A DNA stretch of 64,000 nt from Ascarosepion bandense. Taxonomy: Eukaryota > Mollusca > Cephalopoda > Sepiida > Sepiidae. Under the pieces are notes generated by a model. The model saw only the letters and a program-made list of their open reading frames with translations, had not been told where the DNA came from and did no database searches. Shown here piece after piece: positions 33,635-45,530 of the stretch. The number at the start of each line of letters is the position of its first letter. Position 1 is the first letter of the stretch. The stretch lies in assembly GCA_037127315.1 (NCBI GenBank), contig JBBBDQ010000350.1, forward strand, positions 1,518,501-1,582,500. The letters run 5' to 3'. The position numbers and the translations under genes are program-made.

Positions 33635-33800
33635 AAACATGCTCAGTCCGCAGTATCCAGAACATCCTTCTGTCAAACCACATGTCAATTGCTTAAAGTT
33701 TTTCTTTCATTTTTGATGATATTGTCCAGCATTCACTGCCATATTGAAGAACTGACATCACATAGCAATCCAATACTCTTTTCTTTGTTTCTAGGGAAAT
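33635..33800 (-). pseudogene. RTE-like LINE fragment
   Basis: CATGCTCAGTCC, CCTTCTGTCAAACCACATGT, TTGTCCAGCATTCACTGCC and ATCCAATACTCTTTTC match the YRRMLR to YGCE.W region on the minus strand. It lies beyond the fold-back from the copy at 33040-33474 and may be its displaced upstream part. Confidence 0.65.
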
Positions 33801-33973
33801 CCATTTGAAAACTTGTCATGTTCTTAAAGAGCTTTGTCAGATCCATATGAATCATGCATTTAGCTACTTCTGAATAGGTTTAGTGTAATGCATGACATTC
33901 ACTACACCAAACCTGTTCAGAAATATCTAAACTGTTAGCTGTAAACAAAAGTGTGTAGAAGACGCTTACTTTA

Positions 33974-34439
33974 AAAAAGATTGGGGGCGTGCACATGCTA
34001 TTGAATCCATGCTACAAATAAAAACTTATTCCATCATTAAAAAAAAACAAATTTGATGCAATAGCCTGCTGCATGTGCAGCTTACAGCATTGATGAAATA
34101 ATCCAGATGTTCTGGTTCTCTAAGCCCTCCTTCCTCATTACATGCCCCAGGAACTTTAGCTGTCTCTTCCTGATGCTCAGTATTGCTCGGTCCATGATAT
34201 CCGCAGCATCCTTCTGTATAACCACATTTCAGCTGCTTCAAGTCATTCACTGCCATATTGAATAATTGGGAAAACATATAGGTCAGATTTTTTTAAAAAA
34301 GATTGAGGGTGTGCACATGCTATTTAATCCATGCTACAAATAAAAACTTATTCCATCATTAAAAAAAAAACAAATTTGATGCAATAGCCTGCTGCATGTG
34401 CAGCTTTACAGCATTGATGAAATAATCCAGATGTTCTGG
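33974..34439. repeat. Local duplication (145-bp units) around an RTE fragment
   Basis: 33974-34118 and 34295-34439 are nearly identical (GCACATGCTATT, CATGCTACAAATAAAAACTT, GCTGCATGTGCAGCTT, AATCCAGATGTTCTGG). Between them, 34119-34290 is a second copy of 33258-33480, an RTE piece including the same break point CATATTGAATAATTGGG, with a ~50-bp deletion. The blocks have been copied locally at least once each. Confidence 0.75.
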
Positions 34440-35335
34440 CTGTGGATTATCTTGAAATACATAGTTGATGGCTATGAGCAAATGAGAAGCCAATGAGATG
34501 GATGTGTGGCTATTTGGACTTACTGCCGTGAATTTGTGACAGTTTCCTACACAATTACATTTTAAGATCAATTGTTAAAAAGGGCTTGAGGGTCATGATA
34601 AAGGTTACCTATTTTACTTTTTTTTCCCCTCCAGATATAACATTGAAATTGAAAAATATAATTCATGATTTTTTTTTGATATTCAAATGTGGGACCTACT
34701 TAGCAAATATAAATTTCTTTAAATTGTTTCAAATTAAAATGATTTTAACCATTTATCTAACAAGGATTTCAAGCCCCTAATATTTTCAATTGATTATTTT
34801 CAGGATGCTCCTTAGCCATTTTATTTTGGAAACTCACCTATTTTCAAACTCCAGAAACAAAGAACATTGTAAATTCGAAAATAACGCCTATTGCGTATGG
34901 TTATCTTTAGACTTTGGGATTTGCTGCAGCAAAATTGTTGACTAATAAATGTCATTTGAAATCTTTAAGCCCAAATTCCAAAACTGTCAAAGTGAATAAA
35001 GTTTTTTTTTTCTCTTATGCTTTCTTTATGATAGAAAGATTATTGTTTAGTTTATTTTTTCATTCTTATCCTCTTCATCGTTTAGGAAATACAAAAATCA
35101 GGGCTTTGGCTAAAACCCCCAAAATTCTCAGCTGCATTTCTTCTCGTCCTTGAACTAAAATTGTCAAAATGAGAACGAAGATAACAAGATTAATCTGATC
35201 TTCTTACCCTACCACCGTATTCTGTTTCTCCCCTTTCCCCCCGCATCCCCTCCATTAACCAGATTAGGGATTCTGGACAATAGTACAGAAATAAGTAGAT
35301 ATTACAGATTTTACAAATAAATATGTACTGTCTGG
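34440..35335. other. Unassigned DNA
   Basis: Nothing recognised. Confidence 0.5.
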
Positions 35336-36085
35336 TAAGGTATTGTAACTATTTACATTGTTCGAACTAATGTCCTCATATTTATTGACATTTTGGCCAT
35401 TGTATACCCCCAGCCTTCTTCAGACACTATATGTTGGAATTTCGACCCTTTATTTTGTCTACTGGTTTAGACTGTTCAGTGCCGATATAGTATATAACCT
35501 AAGAAATTCTGTCACTGGTGTAATATATAGTCTAACTTATAAAGCATATTATAAAGAAGTATTATAACTGACTGATAAGTATTAGAGAAATCATTAGTTT
35601 CAGTAAATAGCTAAATATTTATATCTATAAGTATATTTATATCTATAAGTATACTCTTACTGGGGTAGGCCACATACAATACCAGAATCAAAGAGGTAGG
35701 CACATGTTATACTGGCATCAACTATTCTAGTTCCACATGTCATGCCTTTTTTGGATATATTTGTCATTTCCCTTTAGTAACACTTAGTCTTTGTTCAACT
35801 CTGCTGTGGCCAGGTATTGAACTCTCAACTCTGTGGGTCAAGTCACCGGATTACTTTAATCAATGCTTTTATCCACTGAGACGAATTTTGGGGACTCACA
35901 AACCTAGTGCTTCAGTAATCATTTTTTTATCAGAACTCACATTACAATTTGAGGTTGTTTTTCTTTAGCACTCTGCAGTTTCAATATTTTATTAATGTCT
36001 GTTTGGCTGGCTTAGATTTTTGTGGTTTAGCATATGTGCTGATTCCTTTAGTTTTTTTATCATTTTGCAGTAATGATTTCTATTT
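35336..36085 (+). repeat. G cassette composite with antisense tRNA-SINE
   Basis: Starts with AACTATTTACATTGTTCGAA, CCTCATATTTATTGAC and CAGCCTTCTTCAG, has a GGTCAAGTC / TCCACTGAG block (minus-strand tRNA-SINE head, about 35800-35885), and ends with TAGCATATGTGCTGATTCCT. The same order occurs at 45.95-46.6 kb, so it is one composite family. A ~20-bp doublet TATTTATATCTATAAGTATA is at about 35620-35655. Confidence 0.55.
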
Positions 36086-37710
36086 CAACACAGGAGGCAG
36101 TCATGAGTATGACAGTGTAAATATGTACTGTTTGCTAAATAGTTGAAAGATTGTAGTACCATTACTTTTAAGAGGAGTAGGACTTGAAATGAAAATCCTC
36201 ATTCAAGGTGTTTTTGTGTTGTACATTGTTTTATATTGCAATCTCTCATGAAGCAAAACCCAGTAGATCCATCACTTAAAAAAAAACACATGAACTGATC
36301 CATCAAACTGTTAACCAAACCAAAAATAAAAAGATAACATTAAGCAGAAACATTTTTATTTCATTATAGATTGATGGATATTCTTCCAGACCATCTTGTT
36401 GTAGGAAAAGATTTCTCTAAAGAATTCTCTATATGCAAAATATTGGTACACTTTTAGAGACGAAAGTAATTTTTCTCTTTTGCTTATCATTTCTACCTGC
36501 CCTTCAGCTGAATTTACACACCTGCTTTTCTTCTACTTTCAAAGATAAGGAAGAAAGGCATTACAAGAGATAACCATTGTTTCATACAAGACATTACGCA
36601 AGATAATCATTTTCTTAAATAAAAACTTTGCTAGATGCTGTGAGGAATTCTTTGACACCAAAACGAAAAAAGGTTGCAGACTTGAAATTTCCACAAACTA
36701 ATACAAAATGTTTCAAAAGCAATAAAAAAGTAACACTCCTATAAACAAATACTCCAACTCTTCACAAAGAAGTTTTAAGTGATACAAATAATGAAGTGTT
36801 AATCTTTTTGCTTTCAATAATATATAACTTTGTATTTTCCTATCATTTACCTTCATTTTTGCTTTTAATCCAATATTTCAACTGAAGTGAACTTTGCTAA
36901 ATGAACTTAAGAATACACCTAAAAATGTAATCTTTTTTTTGTCTTCCCACTAAAGGATAATTGAATCGATGAGTGTTAAGATGTTGTAAGGAATGTTCAC
37001 AGATTAGATTGAAAAAAAAACTTCATTTATTTGTAATAATCTATGATGCAGGAGTTCTTAAAAAATAAGTAAAGTCCTTCAAATTTCAACTGTTGAAATA
37101 TTATTGCTAATATTTACCCGACATACTGTCGTGTGATTCTGTCAAACTAGCATTCAATTATATGCTTTGTTAATCAGACCAGTATACTCAAAATTCACAA
37201 TGTTTCAGCCTTTGAACTCTTCAGAAATATTCAGGTGTCTGTCTTCACCTAGTAACCATAAAATTTTGAGTGAATTTTTAATTCAATCCGTGTAGGCAGA
37301 TTGTTTTCATCCTGCTGTCTATACTTAAATAACTCATGAGCTGATACTCACTATTCCTGTTCATGTTGACTTTTTCTTCTACTAAACCAGATTGTGACTT
37401 TTCTAAATTCTAAGTTTTACTGATTATGAAGACAGACCTCTGAAAACAATAGTTACTAACTCTGCAGGACTGACAGATGCAACATTCTACTGAAAAAGAA
37501 TTAAGATCAACCAAAAAAAAATGGTAGAATGGCCTCAACAATATGTAGAAAAATGCATAATTCAGCTGAGAACATGAAAAAGAAATGACTGAGTGGGGAT
37601 CTGCTGACACTTTTATTTTTGTAAATATATGAATAATTTGCAAAACAACAAAAACAGATTGTGTCTGTTATAATACTAATAAAATGAAGACAACTTCCAG
37701 GACTCAGTGG
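36086..37710. other. Unassigned AT-rich DNA
   Basis: Nothing recognised on either strand. Confidence 0.5.
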
Positions 37711-38005
37711 TTCTGGTTATGAAGATAAACTGCACCCGGCAACAAGGCCTCAGGTTGTGAGGAGCATGGAACCACTTAATTGCTGATGTTCCTAGGTCCA
37801 CCCTAACCCCGTATAGTAACACCTGTTAGGGTTCAAGATATGGGCAAACCGACCCCCAGCCCAACTGTGGTCAAAACACTATAAAACTATAAAAACATAA
37901 TTCCAGGAATACATTTTTGAAGGCGGGGAAATATTACCAGCAGTACATTTTTAAGGGAAGAAAAATACATACCAGCAATTCATCTAACTCTCAACAAAAC
38001 CCACT
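37711..38005 (+). repeat. Interspersed repeat family A, copy 7 (degenerate)
   Basis: Starts GGTTCTGGTTATGAAGATAA; front part with small deletions, some ATACATTTTTGAAGG units, no clear tail. Confidence 0.6.
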
Positions 38006-38365
38006 TTACAAAAATACATCACTGAAACCTGATCAACATACTTATTTCTTCCACAGAAATATATATTCAAGTCATAAAAATCTTGCCAGCAATCAATAAC
38101 TCAATAGAAATAATCAGTATTGATATTTTACAAATATATGATTTAAACATAGCATTTGTGCCAATGTAATTCATCCAGCCACAGATATAGCCTCACTGTA
38201 AAATTCTTAACTGAAATGGAAGAATTGTATCAACACAGGCTAAAATTCTTATCACTTTGTGGCCCTGCAGAAATTCAATCGAGTTTCATGGAAATAACAA
38301 TTTCCATGGTTTATTATTACAAACTTCCTAGTATTTCTATACTAGACTCTCTTAAACGTTTTACC
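38006..38365. other. Unassigned DNA
   Basis: Nothing recognised. Confidence 0.45.
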
Positions 38366-38545
38366 TCTTGGCAATGTCCTTCTGCAGAACCACATTTCTG
38401 TTGCCTCCAGTCTTCTCTTCTATAAGGAGATTGTCCTGCATTCACTGCCATACAAGAGGATTGATATTACATAACATTTCAGCATTCTTTTCTTTCTTCC
38501 TGACAAAATGTTCCTGTTTCTTAATACTTTGTATTTCAAAAGCTA
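38366..38545 (-). pseudogene. RTE-like LINE fragment
   Basis: CCTTCTGCAGAACCACATTT, TTGTCCTGCATTCACTGCCA and TGTTCCTGTTTCTTAATACT align with the internal part of the copies at 29.9 and 58.3 kb. Both ends are truncated. Confidence 0.65.
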
Positions 38546-38654
38546 AATGATATTCAAATCCTAGCAATGACAACCCGAATTCTCACTTTTTTTTTACTTC
38601 ATCTGCAACAACATTGAGTTCTAAGGTTGAATTTTCTTAACATTTATATTTTGT

Positions 38655-38925
38655 CATTGTCAGTTAAGTGCCATACATGAAACATGCTTGGGCAATCGTG
38701 TCTCAAAAGAGACATGACTGACTGGGCAGAAAATTATCCCGCAGTAGATTGCCATAGCTTTCTGCAGTAGACTAGTTGCCAGCCAAGGCTATAGAACCCA
38801 ATCTGTCCTGTTATTTAACCCATAACTGGAGGGAAGAGATGGATTAATACCTTTCCCAAGGGTATTTACGCATAAGTGAATGTGAGGAATTCAACTGGAA
38901 TTCGAACTTGAAACTCAAATTATTA
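38655..38925 (-). mobile_element. tRNA-SINE family B
   Basis: TTAAGTGCCATACATGA, GGGCAATCGTGTCTCAAAAG, GACATGACTGACTGGGCAGA and CCCAAGGGTATTTACGC, then on the head side ATTCAACTGGAATTCGAACTT, which includes a B-box in antisense (GTTCGAATTCC). The A-box side is lost. Confidence 0.7.
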
Positions 38926-39141
38926 TGAAACTTTATTTTCTGTACATGTCCATTGGGATGGCAAAACTTTTGCATCTTAATTGAAAAATTTCCTGTAAAA
39001 TTTTTATTTTCTTTCTAATGTTTTTTCTTTTCTTTTGTTTGCTCCTGTTTAAGTATTTGCCACTACCTTGTCAATTTATTTGATGAAGTTTGTTATAGCC
39101 TATGATATATCTTGTAGTATAAATCAAATGTTTATTGAAGC

Positions 39142-39515
39142 AATTTTTTTTTTTTTTTTTAATCATATCACCCCAAGCAAGGCGATAATGCCACTGATGC
39201 ACAGGGGGCTACGTAAGGGTAAAAAGAATGGAAAAGAGAAAGCCGGAAACCACATCATAAATAAGAAACAAGGGATGAGCCTCTTCACCTGTTCAATAGA
39301 TGTGGGTGGAGTGTGAACCGGGCGATAGTTTAGTCTATCTACTCCAGTTGGAAAAAAAAATAAAAGAGTGAAAAGACTTGAAAAGGGAAAACTGGAAACC
39401 GCATCCTAAACAGGAAACAAGGGATGAGCCTCTTCACCTGTTCAATAGATGTGGGTGGAGTGTGAACCAGGCGATAGTTTAGTCTATCTACTCCAATTGG
39501 AAAAAAAAATAAGAG
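39142..39515 (-). mobile_element. Jockey-like LINE 3' UTR with internal tandem duplication
   Basis: T-run then the antisense 3' signature (ATCACCCCAAGCAAGGCGAT) at about 39165. GTTCAATAGATGTGGGTGGA occurs at 39291 and 39440, so two ~149-bp units are present, as in the 15.9-kb copy on the other strand. Confidence 0.7.
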
Positions 39516-39782
39516 TGAAAAGATTACTCAACAAATTTAAAATTCCTGGATAATAATTCAGTAATGAAAAATTCTTCGTCTTTCTAATTGTTACATTAAT
39601 TGAATTGATGCAAATTAATCACTTGAGAAAAATATTATTCTTTATATATTTCTTTGCTGAATCTTTCTCCTCGTGAATCTCCTCACCTTATTTACAAAGA
39701 TAATAAACTTTTAAGAACATCTATTGGTGAACCTTTTGTAATCTACAAAAACTAATATAAATCAACATAGGCAACATTAGGC

Positions 39783-39966
39783 CTCTGGGAAAATCCACCT
39801 CCTCTCCCTCCAGCTATGTGTTAAATAGCAGGACAGAGTGAGTTCTATAGCCTTAGTTGGCAACCAATCTACTGTGGAAAGTAATAAAAACCTACTCCAG
39901 TAAAATCTTCTGCTCTTTCAAGACATGATTTCCTAAGTGTATATCACTTATGGTATTTAACTGACT
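39783..39966 (+). mobile_element. tRNA-SINE family B, head missing
   Basis: CTCCCTCCAGCTATGTGTTA, TTCTATAGCCTTAGTTGGCA and CACTTATGGTATTTAACTG. Body and end only. Confidence 0.6.
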
Positions 39967-40848
39967 GTTATCTACATTATGATATTTCATAAGACAATCA
40001 AGAACTTATTACATATTTAAAGTTACTTTTTGTTTAAAATTCATCAGTAATTGTTTTTTGCTTAAATATCATTATGAATATTTTATGCTCACAAAACTGA
40101 TACTACTTTAAAATGATGCTTTTGAAAGAAAAATTGCAAATTACATATCTGATCTCTAGTTTATATACAAACTACATGTCAATTATAATTGTTTTATCAT
40201 TTTTGCATCTCTTGTATTTTTTGAATATATATTTCAATATTTTATTCCTTCATATATGCACATACACAGTCCACAGCTCACATTATTAGCTGCTTGGTAT
40301 TTTATCATTGTATTAAAGAATTATTTACTGAATTTTTACAGGTTTATTTGCTAAATGATATCTGCACAGTTTGGGTGAAAATTGCTTCACTCTTTACACA
40401 TGCAAACAAATGGTGGCAATTTGTATGAAATGTCCAGAATTTGAGATCTGAAATAGCTACATTACAAATTTGAAATTTTAAGGTAGGCTATAAGTCTGAT
40501 TTGACTTTTAATAAATTAAGAGTTTACCAAAGTTAGTGATTTAAATAAAAGAAAAATGAGAAATAATAAACTCATTGGGGATCCTGGGTGGTTCTGATAA
40601 GTCTAATTTACTGATCAAGAAAAAATTCATAAACAAAATTTTTTTTTTTTTCAATCAGAAATTTTTAAGTTTGTGGTTGTAAGAAAGTGTGAAAAAAAAA
40701 CAAGACATTGGCTCCTAAATCAAATAAAAAAAAAAAACGTTAGATTGATCACTGAGCCCCCTTTTTATAAAACATCAATAAAGAAAATTGGAATTGACAA
40801 AAAATACATGAAGACTGTTTATATGTTTTGCCAACTGCAATGCTGCCT
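39967..40848. other. Unassigned AT-rich DNA
   Basis: Nothing recognised. Confidence 0.5.
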
Positions 40849-41182
40849 TCTTCCTGTGCCATGTCCCTTGAATACGTAAGCGATAATGGCTCTGTCTCTT
40901 GTCACTGTCAATATTTTTCTTCTTGGTATCTCTCCCAAACCTTTCTCCACCATTCATTTGCTCAAGCCTATCAAATATATCTTACACTGCTTTCCTCTGT
41001 CTCTCTTTCCCTCTATCAGTCCTGTGAGTATTAGATTTTTCCAGGCTCTCTTTCCTCGTTATGTGTCCCAAGAACCTCAGCTGTTTTTTCCTGCTGTTAA
41101 GTATGTTTTCTTAATGTTTGCATCCTCTCCAACACCCCATCATTGCTCGTGCTTAGCCTGTGTTATCCTCAGCATTCTTTTG
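40849..41182 (-). pseudogene. RTE-like LINE 3' end, older subfamily
   Basis: Shows the words of the 12.2 and 20.6 kb copies (CAATATTTTTCTTCTTGGTA, TCTCCCAAACC, TCTTTCCTCG) in place of those of the younger group. It ends where the next RTE copy begins. Confidence 0.7.
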
Positions 41183-41186
41183 CCTT

Positions 41187-41514
41187 CTTCTTCTATGTGC
41201 CCTGTCCTTTCAGGACGTAGGCGATCATGGTTCTCCACGTCTCCCTATCCCTTGTGGCTCTTAGTATGTTTGCTCCTGTTACTCCTGTCAACCCCCGTTC
41301 CGTCATCCATCTGATCAGGCCCTGCAAATATGTTATCCGCTGCTTTCCTCTGTCTCTCTTTCCTTCTGTTTGGCCAGTCAGTATCAGGTTCTCCAAGCTC
41401 TCCTTCCTTATTGCATCTTCCTGATGCTCAGTATTAATTTTCTTTTTGTTGCCATTCTTTCCAACACCTCATCATTTCTTGCATGCTCAGTCCACGATAT
41501 CCGCAGCATCCTTC
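41187..41514 (-). pseudogene. RTE-like LINE 3' end, younger subfamily
   Basis: Minus-strand reading MENLILTGQTEGKRDRGKQR, RWMTERGLTGVTGANILRAT and DRETWRTMIAYVLKGQGT, with a 3' (AAG)n tail. Very close to the 58.3-kb copy and 5'-truncated at a CATCCTTCT word. Its tail abuts the older copy, suggesting insertion into or beside it. Confidence 0.78.
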
Positions 41515-42370
41515 TAAAGAGTAAAGGCAAGGTGACTGCTGCTAGAACCTATCCTTACAAGTTGGGATGTCAACAAGGCAGAGGTGATGTGACATGACAT
41601 TTTAGGGGTGGGATTATTAGGGTTAAAATGTTGAGCCCATGTCAAGTTTTCAGGTGCTCTTATGACAGCAGATTACTAAATGGGTTTCAAAGATACTCAA
41701 GTTTGCCTGTTTAACAATGAAGATTTATATTGCTGGCTATAAACTTATCACCAAAAATAAACTTTAAAATTCTGTTATGTTTTAAAATTTAAAAAAAAAT
41801 ATTTTTGTAAACATTACAAACGTTTTGCAATTATAACTTTTATTACTTTAACAAGGTATTTCTTATAACCAATTTCTGTGAAACTGTGACAATCCAATAA
41901 AATTCTTACATCATTAGAGTGATATGTAGATTCTTATGATATATGCATATGTGAAATATTTACAATTTTAATGTGCAGGACATTTCCATGAATCTCTGCC
42001 GTAGTTTTGAAAAATAGTGAAAAAATATGAAATAAGTGGCTAATCATATGAGTCAGGGTATCATAGTTGTGTGTCAAAGTTCAGGTATAAATAAAGTATA
42101 TCTGTAAAATGGCTATTAATAAAATAAATTGACTAAATATAACTTACAGAAAATTATGTAAGTTGTACCTCATATTTTAGTCTCGTTCACAATTTCTAAT
42201 TTGTACTTTTTAATTAAAATATCAGTATATATAAGACAGAATAAAAATGGAATTAATTAGTTTATTAATGATTTTGTATGAAGAATTTATTGAGTGGTAT
42301 GTCACATGGTATTCTTCTTTTCTTCATATAATTGGTGGTACTGAGAAATTACTTTTTCAATTTTTCTAAA
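41515..42370. other. Unassigned DNA
   Basis: Nothing recognised. Confidence 0.5.
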
Positions 42371-42657
42371 CATCACATAATAATTCTGCTTGTTCCTTTC
42401 TTAGTTACTTAGTTCCTTTGTCTGTTACGCCAATGAAGAAAGATAACACACTTACTCTCTACACGAGCTTTTCCTTCCCCTCTATCTTTTTATAATCTAT
42501 AAACGCTACTCTCCTCAGCCCTCCTCTCACCTTTGCCAAACAGAATCATATAATAATTCTGTTTGTTCCTTACTTAGTTCCTCCGTTCGTTACGCCAATG
42601 AAGAAAGATAACACACTTACTCTCTACACGAGCTTTTCCTTCCCCTCTATCTTTTTA
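42371..42657 (+). repeat. Recent direct repeat, pyrimidine-rich
   Basis: Units 42371-42492 and 42546-42657, offset 165 bp. The last 69 bp (GTTACGCCAATGAAGAAAGA through CTCTACACGAGC to CTTTTTA) are identical in both. No family recognised. Confidence 0.8.
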
Positions 42658-42699
42658 ATATCTATGTCTATCTGTGTAATCCCTGATGTCTTTTAATTG

Positions 42700-42875
42700 A
42701 CTGATATGGATAAAAGGATTGAATAGCAAGACATAGGGTTCTATAACCTTGGTTGGCAACCAGTCTATCACAGATAGTAATGGCAAACTGCTGCAGGAAA
42801 ATCTTCTGCTTAGTCAGTCATGTCTTGAAAGAGACATGGTATCCCATGTGTGCATCATATATGGCAATTAACTGA
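42700..42875 (+). mobile_element. tRNA-SINE family B, head missing
   Basis: GGTTCTATAACCTTGGTTGG, CAACCAGTCTATCACAG, TTCTGCTTAGTCAGTCATGT and GGCAATTAACTGAA follow the family B body to its end. Confidence 0.62.
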
Positions 42876-42935
42876 ATATATATATAACCACCATGAATAG
42901 ACAAAAATTATTTTTATTACCTCCCATGATAATAA

Positions 42936-43650
42936 TCTAAACTTATTTATAAATGGAACTTTGTGTGTGTCTGTTACTTATGGACTCTGAAACGGCTGAA
43001 CTGATTTTCCTAAAAATTTACACAGTTGCACTATAAGCATCTGCAAGTGTTCTTAGCTAGGTTTTGTTGAGATACCCCCGATAAATATCGAAAATCGATA
43101 ATTGAAACAATCGGGTTATAGATCGAGTGGCCCGATTTTAATCAAATTTGATACATTTATAGACAAAGACATAAGAAACGATATTCAGAAGTTTCAAGGT
43201 AACAGTTCTTACAGTAGTGCAGAAAATCGATTATATAAATATATATATATATATATATAAAGCAAGATGTTTGTGTATGTGTGTGTCTGTTTATCTGTCT
43301 GTATGTCTGTATTTTTTTCAGCCCTTTTATTTTAGTTTTTGCTTTGGGTTTGGCTCTAAGTAGGTTATAATTGTAGTTCTTAGTCTCAGCCATGATATCA
43401 TTTACTCAGAGGACTTATTTAGCCTTCAAAATTCAGTTTATGACGAAAAAACTTATTTGATATCGATACCAGGAAATCAAAATTTGACTTACATCCATTC
43501 ATTTTTCTTTCAGTCTACAGTTTTGCTTTAATTGGAAACAACTATTGCTTTTTAGTCTTTCGTGCCAACGTCCAAAGAGTCTGAGTTCCAGGACCATGGA
43601 TTAGTTTTAAAGCTTTCATTACACCCGAGCAATGCTGGGCTATACTGCTA

Positions 43651-43651
<1 letters not shown>
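42936..43651 (+). mobile_element. Non-autonomous Helitron-like element, full length
   Basis: TCTAAACTTATTTATAAATG after A, (TA)n at about 43234-43259, and CCCGAGCAATGCTGGG hairpin before CTATACTGCTAG followed by T; 716 bp. A (TA)n tract (43652-43681) follows directly. Confidence 0.6.
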
Positions 43652-43684
<33 letters not shown>

Positions 43685-43732
43685 TAGGTGCGATTGGTAA
43701 ATTGTCGCAGTTATTTTATTATTTCAAATATT

Positions 43733-43816
43733 CTTTAGGCCGAGTCTGACGTTCAAGACCATGGATTAGTTTTAAAGCTTTCATTACACCCGAGCAATGC
43801 TGGGCTATACTGCTAG
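43733..43816 (+). mobile_element. Helitron-like 3' end, second subfamily
   Basis: Same CATGGATTAGTTTTAAAGC, hairpin and CTATACTGCTAG|T end as the previous copy, but preceded by TATTCTTTAGGCCGAGTCTG, the variant seen antisense at 8615. It lies only 82 bp after the end of the previous copy. Confidence 0.58.
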
Positions 43817-43984
43817 TAGTTAAAAAAATAAAACTGGAAAAATGGACTATCTAACCAGTGTCACACCTCACTCAACAGAACTAAATCAAGGTGAATAAAT
43901 AATCGTTTAAGAAACAGAACAAGATGTAAGGGGAAGAGAAAAAATGGAAATGAGTTGCAGGCCAAATACATGTTCCTTTTTGCT

Positions 43985-44450
43985 TACACATAATTGGTTT
44001 TAATGATTGAATATAGGGTGGGATGTACTTAAGATGAAGAACGCATCCATACTAAAGTGAGCAGTGCAATTACGGTTATTTATAAGGTGTTCTGCAATAG
44101 CAGACCCGTATGTATTGGTCAGCCTGTCTGATGAAGAATCGTTCAAATCGCAGATTTTCTTGTAGGTCTGTGCTGTTTAATTCTGGCATCTAATCTTTGG
44201 GTAGTTCTCCCTATGTAGTGCAATCCACAACTACATTTAAACATATAAATTAAATTAAAGAACTATTGTGATGTAGAGAGAGAACATCCATTCTTATGGA
44301 AGAAAAGACAGATTTAGCAGAAAAAACAACATGAGTATTAGCTGCAAAGTAACAATGTCGAACTGCAACGGATACACGTTTAGCAAATTTATCACTGATA
44401 GAACCTAGCCAATGAAGGCACAGCTATGCAGGACATCTTTGCACAGTAGC
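43985..44450 (-). pseudogene. Penelope-like element remnant (RT end plus GIY-YIG)
   Basis: Minus-strand frames give, in family order, WLGSISDKFAKRVSVAV (about 44366-44415, end of the RT part), then a short gap with a stop, LHYIGRTTQRLDARIKQH (about 44168-44236, the GIY-YIG-type endonuclease core), and SAIAEHLINNRNCTAHF (about 44060-44110). Penelope-like elements use a GIY-YIG nuclease C-terminal to the RT. Frame shifts and stops show a dead copy. Confidence 0.65.
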
Positions 44451-45349
44451 TGGTTTAACTTTGTTGAACTTTGATACCTTATTCCTAATCACCAACATAT
44501 ATATATAAGAATACAAAAACAACACATACACAAAAAAAGTCGCAGATAGGATGTCAGCCCAATCAAGAATTATCTCCTCAAAGAAATTCTATTTGATCAG
44601 AATTTAGTAAAGAGATCAGAACATAGACTTTCTAACAACTCCCAACACATATACAGAATGCTTATTCAACAATGGCAGGCTGAACATCAGGTACTGAGAT
44701 TTTGATTGTCTTGTTTTGATTTAATCGATCATTGTAAGAAACATCACCAATTTAGCATCTTTTCTTTTTTTTTTGTTTTCCAAATTTTTTTAAGTAGATT
44801 GTAGGTTTATTTTTCTTTTGGCACACTTTGCAAACACTTCAAAATAAAAATTTCTAATTTCTTTAAGGCTGATAAAATCTGGTTTTCAAAAGTCATATTG
44901 TCTAGTGACTAATTCTCTAGAAAAGTGTCAAAGGAAGTTCTTGTTTGAATATCAGGAAGAAACAGCTGACCATTTAAGAAGACTAACTGCATTAGAAAAG
45001 AAACTTGTCAACTTGTTTTGTGGCTGAAAACAATCTGAACAAATTAAATTTCTGTTCATGGGGCTTAATTATCGTTTGTTTCTGTGCTAGCATTGGTTGA
45101 ACAAGGCTTTCTTGATGGCTCCGTGATTGAACCATCATGAAACATTGGAGCAAGTTTTATAGTAGTATGCTTTTATTCAGTGTTTTATAACACCATCTCT
45201 AGAAAGATTACCTACTAAGGTTAAGAGTCCAGCCTACCCTATTCTGCACAGTGTCGGTGTAGGGGTCTTTGTTTCAAAGATTTCCTACTCTTAGACAATT
45301 AGCTATCCCAAGCTCAAGATTCTTACCCAGCCTAACTTTTTTTTTCTCT
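44451..45349. other. Unassigned DNA
   Basis: May hold more degraded upstream Penelope-like sequence at its left, but no motif is clear. Confidence 0.4.
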
Positions 45350-45530
45350 TGAATGACCCCAATTTTGGGGATTAACTATTTTCCCATAGCTGGGACCCTA
45401 ACAGGTGCTACCACCTCAGGTCAGGTTAGACCTGGGAACAACCGCAATTAAGAGGTGGTACCATGCTTCTCTAAACCTCCAATCACCCAATCAGAAGCCT
45501 TGCTGCTGATGTAGTTTATCACCATACTTG
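45350..45530 (-). repeat. Interspersed repeat family A, copy 8 (front part, antisense)
   Basis: CCCATAGCTGGGACCCTAAC, GACCTGGGAACAACCGCAAT and GCCTTGCTGCTGATGTAGTT are the complement of the family's front part. AT-rich middle and tail are absent. Confidence 0.68.

Noticed and set aside
42371..42657. Pair of LTRs
   Set aside because: Units lie only 165 bp apart, lack TG...CA ends and target-site duplication; kept as a direct repeat.
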